From positions 1 to 64,000 of the forward strand of contig DKPQ01000015.1 of the NCBI GenBank assembly GCA_002471275.1: a stretch of DNA of 64,000 nucleotides, read 5' to 3'. The stretch is from Flammeovirgaceae bacterium UBA7330. GTDB lineage: Bacteria > Bacteroidota > Bacteroidia > Cytophagales > Cyclobacteriaceae. Positions 45,265-52,535 of this stretch are shown one piece after another. Under the pieces are notes generated by a model, which saw only the letters and a program-made list of their open reading frames with translations, made no database searches and was not told where the DNA came from. The position numbers and the translations under genes are program-made. Each line of letters opens with the position of its first letter. Position 1 is the stretch's first letter.

Positions 45265-47844
45265 ATGCTGCTTCCACAGAAAAATCGATTTTCTACCTTT
45301 ATCAGTGTTTCACTAAGTGTACTCATACTTGGTGTGGCAGGAGTAGGATTTTATACCTACAACAGTCTGAACAAAGTCATCGACCAGCTAAGCCATGAGG
45401 CCAACCCTAACCTTAACCTGATTGCGCTTAAGGATATCATGGTCTCCATCACGGGCATTGAAAATGATATGGAATCTTTCATGCTCACCGATGATGAAAC
45501 TTATCGAAACAGGTTTGATCAAAGAATCGCGGATGCAGAAATGTTCCTGGATTCTCTCAAAGAAATGAATCAGGACGATGTTGATTTTTTGAGATTTACT
45601 GATTCGCTTGGCTCACTCATCAACCAGAAAGTAAATATCCTTAATGAGCTTCAAGGGCTAACTCCCTACAGTATCACAGGTTCCATTAATGACCTGGCGC
45701 AAAAGTTAGACACCATTCCGGTAGATCTCCCGTCAGAGAAATCAACAAAAAATTCAACCAAACAGTCAGGCACCCCAAACACCGAGATGCTCACGGAAGC
45801 AGCAGCAGATTCCACTCAATTCAACATTGCTGACGAGGAGAAAAAAAAGAAAGGGTTCTGGAAGGGTCTGGTCAGTCTTTTTTCCAAAAGCAAAGACACC
45901 GGGGATGATGCGGATGATCTGGCATCCTCTGAAGAAGAATCCGATCCAATTGCCGAAAGTCCTGATTTCAGTAACGACAGCACCCTGATTACCCAAAAGG
46001 CGCTAGAATACAAGAAAAAGCTTCAAAACGAACTGATTCAACTTCAAAACAAAACCCAATTGATCAGTGCCGACATGCGCCAAAGAGAGCTTGAACTGGC
46101 ACAGAATCAACAAATAATCCAAAGTAAAATCATTGACCTGCTCACTTACCTGGAAGAGCGCGAAGTAGACAAGATTAAACTTCGAAATTACAATGCTCAG
46201 ATCATAGCTGAGGAGACCAACGATCAGGTTCTGGCCTTTTCCCTGCTGACCATTCTGCTACTGGTAGCCACCGGCTATGTGGTCTACAGCTACATGGAAA
46301 AGAATAAGGCTTACCAAAAGATATTGAGCAAAGCCACTGAAGATGCTAAAAGCCTGGCCAAAGCAAAAGAACAGTTCCTTGCCAACATGAGCCATGAGAT
46401 CAGGACCCCGATGAATGCCATTTCAGGTTTTACCAATCAGCTGCTCAAGTCTGACCTTACGGATGCGCAAAGAGATCAACTGGATATCATACATCGATCT
46501 TCCGATCACCTGTTGCACATCCTAAACGATGTACTAGACTTTTCTAAGCTACAGGCCAATAAATTGATATTGGAGAATGAACCTTACGATTTGCAGCAAT
46601 TGATGAATGATTCTGTTCAGCTGATGCTACATAAAGCCGATGAGAAAAATATCAGCATCAACTACTACGCAGAAAACATTCCACATTATGTGAAAGGCGA
46701 CCCCTATCGCTTCAAACAGATTTTGATCAACCTGGTAAGTAATAGCATCAAATTCACGGAAAAAGGAAGTGTCAACATCCACTTGTCAACCAGGAAAAAA
46801 TACCGGATGAATGAACTACAACTTGTGGTGAAGGATACCGGCATTGGCATTCCTAAAGACCAGCAATCCCGGATCATGATGGAGTTTGAACAGGTGGGTA
46901 GCGCTTCTGATCATAAAGGAACCGGTCTCGGACTGTCCATCACCAAAAAGCTGGTAGAGCTACACAATGGAAAAATGAAATTGGATAGTGAAGAAGGAAA
47001 AGGCACTAAAGTAACGATTCTTCTCCCCTTCACGGAAGAGGAACAGCCCCCTCAAATAGATTTCAGTACAGACATAGATATCGATCTTACGGGTACACGG
47101 ATCCTGATCGCTGATGATGAGCCGTTTAATATCAAACTACTCACCACGGTACTGGATCAAAAAGGTGCACAATGGATTGCATGCAAAGATGGAAAAGAAG
47201 CCCTTGAGTGCTTGATGGAAAACTCATTTGACCTGGCCATATTAGATATCAAAATGCCTCATTTCTCCGGGTTGGAAGTAGCCCAAAAGCTCAGAGCCAC
47301 CCCCGTACCAAATAGCCAGATCCCATTAATTGCCCTTACTGCCACAGTCATCAAAGAGGTTGTGGATCAATGTATCCATTATGGGTTCAATTATGTGCTA
47401 AGAAAGCCCTTTGACGAAATTGAACTATTTTCCATCATTGAGTCAGAACTGGAGTCACCAACCGTGAAAAAGACCCAACCAGCCCGGTCCAGCCACCCGG
47501 TAGCAAAGATGTTTGACCTTTCTGACCTTAAGGCATTGGGCGATGAGGCATTTGTCGTTGACATGCTTGAAACATTCCTAAACAATTCCGAACCGGGCGT
47601 CAAAAACATCCAGCACCTTTTTGAAAATAAAAACTGGGAAGGTCTGGCCGATGAAGCTCACAAAATTGTAGCCCCCGCCAGATATTTAGGGGCAGCTTTT
47701 GTCGTTGAAAAGCTCAAATCCCTGGAGTTGGAAGCGCGAAAAACAAATCCGAAAATCACCAAAAAGGAGCTTGAAGAAGTCATAAAAGCGGTCCATGAGC
47801 TCAACCGGGAATTGAATAAGTACCTGGTAAAGATTCAGGTGTAA
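45265..47844 (+). CDS. hybrid histidine kinase with REC and HPt domains
   Basis: The 859-residue membrane kinase has a first membrane segment at about 11-32, a helical extracytoplasmic sensor to about 315, and a second membrane segment at about 324-345. HisKA (MSHEIRTPMNA, His377), HATPase_c (about 480-590, GTGLGLSIT), REC (DDEPFN near 617, phosphoacceptor Asp near 660 in LDIKMP) and HPt (His near 799 in DEAHKIVAPARYLGA) follow. Sensor residues about 155-240 form an unusual acidic, low-complexity insert with a Lys-rich KKKKGFWKG stretch. The sigma-54 regulator starts 34 nt downstream, so the final phosphate acceptor is likely that protein. Confidence 0.95.
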   Translation: MLLPQKNRFSTFISVSLSVLILGVAGVGFYTYNSLNKVIDQLSHEANPNLNLIALKDIMVSITGIENDMESFMLTDDETYRNRFDQRIADAEMFLDSLKEMNQDDVDFLRFTDSLGSLINQKVNILNELQGLTPYSITGSINDLAQKLDTIPVDLPSEKSTKNSTKQSGTPNTEMLTEAAADSTQFNIADEEKKKKGFWKGLVSLFSKSKDTGDDADDLASSEEESDPIAESPDFSNDSTLITQKALEYKKKLQNELIQLQNKTQLISADMRQRELELAQNQQIIQSKIIDLLTYLEEREVDKIKLRNYNAQIIAEETNDQVLAFSLLTILLLVATGYVVYSYMEKNKAYQKILSKATEDAKSLAKAKEQFLANMSHEIRTPMNAISGFTNQLLKSDLTDAQRDQLDIIHRSSDHLLHILNDVLDFSKLQANKLILENEPYDLQQLMNDSVQLMLHKADEKNISINYYAENIPHYVKGDPYRFKQILINLVSNSIKFTEKGSVNIHLSTRKKYRMNELQLVVKDTGIGIPKDQQSRIMMEFEQVGSASDHKGTGLGLSITKKLVELHNGKMKLDSEEGKGTKVTILLPFTEEEQPPQIDFSTDIDIDLTGTRILIADDEPFNIKLLTTVLDQKGAQWIACKDGKEALECLMENSFDLAILDIKMPHFSGLEVAQKLRATPVPNSQIPLIALTATVIKEVVDQCIHYGFNYVLRKPFDEIELFSIIESELESPTVKKTQPARSSHPVAKMFDLSDLKALGDEAFVVDMLETFLNNSEPGVKNIQHLFENKNWEGLADEAHKIVAPARYLGAAFVVEKLKSLELEARKTNPKITKKELEEVIKAVHELNRELNKYLVKIQV

Positions 47845-47852
47845 TATCTTTG
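47845..47852 (+). promoter_or_regulatory. weak -7 candidate upstream of the sigma-54 regulator
   Basis: TATCTTTG fits TAnnTTTG directly after the kinase stop and 26 nt before the regulator ATG. No -33 TTG is present. It could allow separate regulator expression. Confidence 0.3.
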
Positions 47853-47878
47853 TCAGTCAAATTAAAGTTGTACCCTGA

Positions 47879-49234
47879 ATGAGTGAGCCTATATTCAAGA
47901 TCAATATAGTAGAAGATGATGAGTGGTACCGGAAGTTTCTGGTACATAATATAAGCCTGAATCCTGACTTCGACATCACCGCCTATTCCGATGGAAAGTC
48001 GTTTTTGGATCAGTTGGAGAAAAAGCCTCATGTAGTTACCCTCGACTATCGGCTGCCCGACATCAGCGGCAAAGACCTACTTAAAAAGATCAAAGAATTT
48101 GATCCGACCATAGAGGTCATTATCATCTCGGAACAGGATGACATCGAGACTGCCATAGAGCTTTTGCGGCTGGGAGCTTACGATTATATCACCAAAACCA
48201 AAGATATAAGGGACAGGTTGCTAAATATCATCCAGCACATTAAAAACAATACCTCGCTCCAATCGAGAATCGAGTCCTTACAGACAGAAGTTGAAAAGAA
48301 GTATGACTTCCAAAAAACCATCATTGGACAAAGTAACCCTATCAAACAGGTCTTCAGGATGATGGAAAAAGCGACCACCAACAACATTACGGTCGTGGTG
48401 CAGGGAGAAACAGGCACCGGTAAAGAAATGGTAGCCAAAGCCATTCATTATAACAGCCCAAGGAAAAAGGCCCCCTTCATTGCAGTGAACATGAGTGCGA
48501 TACCTCACGACCTGGCGGAAAGTGAACTATTTGGCCATGAAAAAGGCTCGTTTACCGGAGCGGCTAACAGACACATTGGAAAATTTGAGCAGGCTAAAGG
48601 AGGAACACTCTTTTTGGATGAGGTTGGCGAAATGGAGCTTACACTTCAGGCAAAGCTACTCAGGGCACTCCAGGAAAAAGAAATCACCCGGGTAGGTGGA
48701 AGTGAGACCATCAAGACCGACTGCAGGATCATTGCAGCCACCAACAAGAACTTATTCGATGAGATGAAGAAGGGCAATTTTCGGGAAGACCTCTATTACC
48801 GGCTCTTTGGCCTCCCTATTGAATTACCACCATTGAGAGACAGAGATAAAGATGCTGCGATCCTGGCCAAATATTTTGTGACCAGTTTCTGCAAGGAAAA
48901 TGAAATGGAGGAAAAATCCCTAAGCAAAGAAGCCCTGCAAAAACTACTCGGTTATCCATTCCCTGGCAACATTAGAGAGTTGAAAGCTGTGGTAGAACTT
49001 GCTGCAGTCATGAGTGATAAAGAGATCATTGAGGTCGATGACATCACCTTTGCACAGCCTGATCCCGTGACAGAGGTCTACTCAGAAGAACTTACGATGA
49101 GGGAGTATGAGCACAAGATCATTCAGATGTACCTGAAAAACAACAATGATGATGTCAAGACTGTTGCAAAAAAGCTGGACATCGGTCAGTCGACCATCTA
49201 TCGGATTCTCAAAGAGGTGAAGGAGAACAGGTAG
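47879..49234 (+). CDS. sigma-54-dependent response regulator (NtrC family)
   Basis: The 451-residue activator has a REC domain (about 5-120, phosphoacceptor Asp56 in LDYRLPD). An AAA+ domain follows, with Walker A GETGTGKE (176-183), the sigma-54 contact loop GSFTGA near 223 (the usual GAFTGA with Ala to Ser), and LFLDEVGEM. A Fis-type helix-turn-helix ends it (about 405-448, VKTVAKKLDIGQSTIYRILK). It follows the hybrid kinase by 34 nt. A palindrome and a near-consensus sigma-54 promoter lie between it and the next gene, which is therefore the prime target. Confidence 0.95.
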   Translation: MSEPIFKINIVEDDEWYRKFLVHNISLNPDFDITAYSDGKSFLDQLEKKPHVVTLDYRLPDISGKDLLKKIKEFDPTIEVIIISEQDDIETAIELLRLGAYDYITKTKDIRDRLLNIIQHIKNNTSLQSRIESLQTEVEKKYDFQKTIIGQSNPIKQVFRMMEKATTNNITVVVQGETGTGKEMVAKAIHYNSPRKKAPFIAVNMSAIPHDLAESELFGHEKGSFTGAANRHIGKFEQAKGGTLFLDEVGEMELTLQAKLLRALQEKEITRVGGSETIKTDCRIIAATNKNLFDEMKKGNFREDLYYRLFGLPIELPPLRDRDKDAAILAKYFVTSFCKENEMEEKSLSKEALQKLLGYPFPGNIRELKAVVELAAVMSDKEIIEVDDITFAQPDPVTEVYSEELTMREYEHKIIQMYLKNNNDDVKTVAKKLDIGQSTIYRILKEVKENR

Positions 49235-49237
49235 GTC

Positions 49238-49254
49238 TTTCTCAAAATGAGAAA
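49238..49254. promoter_or_regulatory. palindromic upstream activator site candidate
   Basis: TTTCTCA-AAA-TGAGAAA is a perfect 7-bp-arm palindrome. It lies about 110-125 bp upstream of the predicted start site at 49364, the usual distance for an enhancer site of an NtrC-type activator. Confidence 0.6.
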
Positions 49255-49336
49255 AATTTCCTCTTTTTGACAAAATCGCAATTATCGGTCGTTTTTCACT
49301 ACTCTGATTATCAGTCACTTACATTTATTTTATTTT

Positions 49337-49353
49337 TTGGAACGGCTTTGGCA
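49337..49353 (+). promoter_or_regulatory. sigma-54 promoter (-24/-12)
   Basis: TTGGAACGGCTTTGGCA has GG at 49339-49340 and GC at 49351-49352 with exactly 10 nt between them. It matches the consensus TTGGCACG-N4-TTGCA at all but two of the 13 defined positions. The predicted start site is near 49364, giving a leader of about 36 nt to the ATG at 49400. Confidence 0.8.
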
Positions 49354-49399
49354 TAAGGTGTTTCGTCGCTTGAACGCTAAAGTTTAAACGATCGGAAAA

Positions 49400-50296
49400 A
49401 TGAAAATAAATTTCAAAAATCAATATCTATCACTAAGTGCAATTGCACTGATACTACTGACTTCTTCATGCAACATGGAGAAACGCAGGGAGTTGCAAGC
49501 AAAGGCAGATCAGCTGGAGCAGGAGCTTCATGCAAGGGATTCTGCTTTCAACGAGATCATGGACCTCATGACCAGAGTTGAATCTCAGATTGAAAAAATT
49601 AAAGAGAGAGAAAATCTCATTGCCAATCGTTCTGGCGAAGACTTCGCCAACGAATCAAACCAGGGACTGGTAGAAGACATTGACATCATCAATGAACTCA
49701 TCGAATCTACCAATGCTCAGGTAAAAAGTCTCTCTTCAAAATTAAACAAGGCAAATATCGAAATCGGTTCTTTCAAGATGCGGGTAAATAAGTTGAGCCA
49801 GGAGCTTGACGAAAGGAAAAACGCTATCGCTACTTTGGAAGAGAAGCTTACGATCAAAGACAACAAGATCATGGAGCTGGACGGTGAAGTGAAAAGCCTT
49901 GTGACAAGAGTTAATTTAATGGATGAAACAATTCAGGCACAAAAAGTCGTTATAGATGAGAGCGACAGGACCCTACACAAAGCTTTCTATATTGTAAATA
50001 CAGAAAAGCATTTGTTAGACGAAGGTCTGATCACCAAAGAAGGAGGTTTCCTTGGATTAGGAAAAACTACTGAGCTTGAAGAGAACGTATCCGAAGAAAA
50101 ATTTGAAGTAATTGACATTCGTCAAACCTCAAGGTTCTACGTGAACAGCAACAAAATGAGTTTTGTTACTGAGCACCCTAAAGGATCTTATGAGGTGGTA
50201 AAAGACGAAAATGAAGTCGTACAATATATTGATGTAACCAATCCAGGTGAGTTCTGGAAAATATCTAAATACCTGGTTATATCGGTTAAAGGTTAG
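49400..50296 (+). CDS. coiled-coil lipoprotein, likely target of the sigma-54 regulator
   Basis: The 298-residue protein has a lipoprotein signal (cysteine in LTSSCNMEK near residue 24). A long coiled coil (about 28-195, heptads in LEEKLTIKDNKIMELDGEV) and a C-terminal globular part (about 200-298, KEGGFLGLGKTTELEEN and FVTEHPKGSYEV) follow. Similar coiled-coil lipoproteins are common in Bacteroidota, without a proven role. It follows the sigma-54 promoter and is closed by a terminator at 50333-50363, so it is probably a single-gene transcript. Confidence 0.85.
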   Translation: MKINFKNQYLSLSAIALILLTSSCNMEKRRELQAKADQLEQELHARDSAFNEIMDLMTRVESQIEKIKERENLIANRSGEDFANESNQGLVEDIDIINELIESTNAQVKSLSSKLNKANIEIGSFKMRVNKLSQELDERKNAIATLEEKLTIKDNKIMELDGEVKSLVTRVNLMDETIQAQKVVIDESDRTLHKAFYIVNTEKHLLDEGLITKEGGFLGLGKTTELEENVSEEKFEVIDIRQTSRFYVNSNKMSFVTEHPKGSYEVVKDENEVVQYIDVTNPGEFWKISKYLVISVKG

Positions 50297-50314
50297 TTCA
50301 GGCGGTGATCGACA

Positions 50315-50328
50315 GGCGCGAAAGCGCC
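50315..50328 (+). other. GNRA-capped hairpin
   Basis: GGCGC-GAAA-GCGCC forms a compact RNA hairpin with a GAAA tetraloop just upstream of the terminator. It may stabilise the 3' end of the lipoprotein mRNA. Confidence 0.5.
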
Positions 50329-50332
50329 CATC

Positions 50333-50363
50333 AGGAGTCCTCATAAGGGGGACTCCTTTTTTA
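50333..50363 (+). terminator. Rho-independent terminator after the coiled-coil lipoprotein
   Basis: AGGAGTCC (50333-50340) pairs with GGACTCCT (50350-50357) around a 9-nt loop and is followed by a T-run. Confidence 0.88.
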
Positions 50364-50370
50364 ATTTTAC

Positions 50371-50399
50371 ACTTTAAACTTTTAAACTTTAAACTTTTG
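50371..50399 (+). repeat. short A/T tandem repeat
   Basis: Two near-identical copies of a 13-15 nt unit built on ACTTTAAACTTTT lie immediately upstream of the outer-membrane protein gene. Such slippery repeats can vary in length. A regulatory role is only a possibility. Confidence 0.5.
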
Positions 50400-50405
50400 A
50401 TTTTT

Positions 50406-51032
50406 ATGAAAATTGAAAAATTAGTTTTTGCAGTTATTATTTGTTCATTTATTGCTTTCAGCGCGAATGCCCAATCCAAAACAGGATTAAAATTTGGTGC
50501 CAACTTCACAAACCTGTATGTAGACGAAGTCGATGACAACAACATGAAAATAGGCTTCAATGCAGGCCTCTATCACCGCGAATACCTGACCAAAAACATT
50601 GCCATACAACCCGAGGTACTATTTTCCCAAAAAGGATCTTCAGTAAAATACGAAGGAGGATTCCTCACTGGTAGCGGTACCTATCGATACAACCTTAATT
50701 ACCTGGAAGTACCCGTACTGGCCATGATAAAGCTCAGTAATTTCTATGTTTCTGCAGGCCCGTACGCTGGACTCCTGCTATCTGTCAACATCAAAGACGT
50801 GGATGATGACGGTGATATCCAGGAAATAGAGGAGTTGGACCGGGACGACTTCAACACGCTGGACTATGGTCTGGCTGTTGGCGCAGGCTTTGACTTCGAT
50901 GGTGGCACGTTTGGCTTGCGATACAGCTACGGCATGAACGAGCTTGGCAAGGAAGGCACTTTTGCCGGTCAGGCCATCAACAACGCCAAGAATTCAGCAC
51001 TGCAGCTGTTTATCGGCTTCGACCTGAATTAA
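50406..51032 (+). CDS. outer-membrane beta-barrel protein, PorT/OMP_b-brl_2-like
   Basis: From the ATG at 50406 the product has 208 residues: a signal peptide to about 22 (FIAFSANAQ) and then an 8-stranded-type barrel. Blocks seen are GLKFGANFTNLY, NIAIQPEVLFSQKG, LNYLEVPVLAMIKL and FYVSAGPYAGLLLS. A longer frame from 50247 runs through the terminator hairpin and is rejected. The family includes PorT of the T9SS, but most members are of unknown role. A strong terminator follows. Confidence 0.87.
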   Translation: MKIEKLVFAVIICSFIAFSANAQSKTGLKFGANFTNLYVDEVDDNNMKIGFNAGLYHREYLTKNIAIQPEVLFSQKGSSVKYEGGFLTGSGTYRYNLNYLEVPVLAMIKLSNFYVSAGPYAGLLLSVNIKDVDDDGDIQEIEELDRDDFNTLDYGLAVGAGFDFDGGTFGLRYSYGMNELGKEGTFAGQAINNAKNSALQLFIGFDLN

Positions 51033-51066
51033 GGATTTTATCTCAACCTAATTTTCTTTTTACTTA

Positions 51067-51101
51067 AACTGGATTGGCTAGTAGCTAATCCAGTTTTTTT
51101 T
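51067..51101 (+). terminator. Rho-independent terminator after the beta-barrel gene
   Basis: AACTGGATT (51067-51075) pairs with AATCCAGTT (51087-51095), followed by a T-run to 51101. Confidence 0.9.
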
Positions 51102-51129
51102 GCTTCGTGTTTGGCGCTTGACACTCCCG

Positions 51130-51150
51130 TGGCTTGTCCCTGACAAGCCA
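51130..51150. repeat. perfect hairpin TGGCTTGTC/GACAAGCCA
   Basis: Arms 51130-51138 and 51142-51150 are perfect inverted copies with a 3-nt loop. The right arm with its lead base, CTGACAAGCCA (51140-51150), recurs at 52327-52337. The two copies bracket the two hypothetical genes 51166-52282. Confidence 0.6.
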
Positions 51151-51165
51151 GCAAGTATCATGTAC

Positions 51166-51636
51166 TTAGTCCCGCCAACCTCTTTTAATCCATTTATCAG
51201 ATTCGGAGTAATAAACTTCTGACATTAAAAATCCAATGTTATAGGTTAATTTGAAGTGTTCTCCGTTTTTTAATACTGAGTATTCAATCCCTAAAGCTGG
51301 CTCATGTTTTTCAGGGTATCTTCCATATTCTGTTCGTGATTCTTCAATTTTAACAATTATGTATTCAGCTCTAGCCTTCTGAATATGATCAACCAATAAG
51401 GTTGAAACTATTTGGGCTAAAATGAATACGGGTAGAACCAAAAAAACAAGTTGCACATAGTCTCTGTTTTCACTTTTTATCAAATATGATACTAGTAGAA
51501 TAACCAATGTGAATAGGAAGTATATTGTGTAAGGAATAAGTAAAAAGAAAAATTGAAAGACCGTAAATGAGCCACTAAATGGCGCTATGAATCCAATAAT
51601 TACGATTACACAAAGTATTAGAGCCTTTAAACTCAT
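51166..51636 (-). CDS. hypothetical membrane protein
   Basis: The 156-residue protein has three hydrophobic segments (about 5-20, 25-52 and 62-82). A soluble C-terminal part of about 70 residues follows, with EESRTEYGRYPEKHEPALGI and YYSESDKWIKRGWRD. I do not recognise the family. It lies in an accessory-looking island between repeat elements and has a different context from its neighbours. Confidence 0.6.
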   Translation of the reverse strand: MSLKALILCVIVIIGFIAPFSGSFTVFQFFFLLIPYTIYFLFTLVILLVSYLIKSENRDYVQLVFLVLPVFILAQIVSTLLVDHIQKARAEYIIVKIEESRTEYGRYPEKHEPALGIEYSVLKNGEHFKLTYNIGFLMSEVYYSESDKWIKRGWRD

Positions 51637-51721
51637 CTAATGTAGGTTGCTATCTCTAACATTATAACAGATATATAAGGATACAAAGGGTGCAGGCCAG
51701 TAGAAGAAGATACAATGTAAT

Positions 51722-52282
51722 TTAAGGTAAATAGGGTATTTCGTTTTTGAGGTTCTCATTCATTTTTGACATCTCCTTGAATTGATCTTCTGTCAAAAAG
51801 ATGGCATGTAAATCATTCCCCCCATATAACAAATAGAATTTCTTACTTACATGCTTCTCCTTTAAAATCTCATTAACAATCTTGAAGAAATTTCGGGGTC
51901 CAGATTCCCAAAATACTCCGTTTGACAGTTCCTTTTCTGTGTAGAGCTTTACTTTTCTTCCATTGATGATAATTTCAAATGAACTATCATAATCATTTGT
52001 TGTTTGAACGTCCAACCTTAAACCTTCCTTTGACAATTTTTGATTTAACAGTGGTACAAAGGATTCAAAACTGAATTCGCATAACTCTTCCGCATCAATA
52101 TGAGTTAGAATTTCACCACTGTAAAGGTCAACAGTGTCCTCAATAATGGAAACAGGTGTTTTATTTTGGTCTTTATTGACACCCCTTTCATCTTGTTTAT
52201 GATGCTGAGAACATCCGATTATAATCAAAGTGAGAAGAATATATAGTGAACTTTTCAACTTACGCGAATTAGTTATAAGCAT
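51722..52282 (-). CDS. hypothetical lipoprotein
   Basis: From the ATG at 52282 the product has 186 residues and a lipoprotein signal (cysteine in LIIIGCSQHH near residue 23). The mature domain has no recognisable family; blocks include FVPLLNQKLSKEGLRLDV and KFYLLYGGNDLHAIFLTEDQF. The frame reaches 52369 but the early part lacks a signal. It is upstream of the membrane protein with 85 nt between them. Confidence 0.6.
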   Translation of the reverse strand: MLITNSRKLKSSLYILLTLIIIGCSQHHKQDERGVNKDQNKTPVSIIEDTVDLYSGEILTHIDAEELCEFSFESFVPLLNQKLSKEGLRLDVQTTNDYDSSFEIIINGRKVKLYTEKELSNGVFWESGPRNFFKIVNEILKEKHVSKKFYLLYGGNDLHAIFLTEDQFKEMSKMNENLKNEIPYLP

Positions 52283-52326
52283 TTCAATAAATCTAATATT
52301 TATAAAAGGTATTCGATTCCATTTCG

Positions 52327-52361
52327 CTGACAAGCCAATTACAAGAAAGCTCCAAAGGAGC
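52327..52361. repeat. repeat unit: CTGACAAGCCA plus GCTCC-AAA-GGAGC hairpin
   Basis: A second copy of the 11-mer seen at 51140 (52327-52337) is followed by hairpin GCTCC-AAA-GGAGC (52349-52361). The hairpin context AAGCnCCAAAGGnGCG recurs at 52417-52431. Confidence 0.55.
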
Positions 52362-52417
52362 GTAATCAATTAATCGCAGAGTGTCAGCCCTGCGGTTCCG
52401 TCAAAAGCCTCACCTAA

Positions 52418-52430
52418 GCCCCAAAGGGGC
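52418..52430. repeat. REP-like hairpin GCCCC-AAA-GGGGC
   Basis: A compensatory-change copy of the hairpin at 52349-52361: both stem positions differ together (T-A to C-G), so the pairing is kept. Confidence 0.6.
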
Positions 52431-52535
52431 GGAATCTTTGCCCCTTATCTGTCCTGACATCAACACAATCATGCATAAAAATAAATTTTTTCAGGGATAT
52501 ACTTTGTATACAACTTTCTGAGTACTTTCGAATTT

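Larger units (their letters stand above)
52283..52535. other. intergenic region with REP-like hairpins
   Basis: Contains two related hairpin units, described separately, and a CGCAG/CTGCG inverted pair near 52375-52395. Close to the next gene a promoter-like pair, TTTG at 52503-52506 and TACTTTCG at 52523-52530 with a 16-nt spacer, could drive the FG-GAP gene. Confidence 0.4.

Noticed and set aside
50247..50405. N-terminal extension of the outer-membrane barrel gene
   Set aside because: It would cross the terminator at 50333-50363 and overlap the upstream gene; the ATG at 50406 starts a proper signal peptide.
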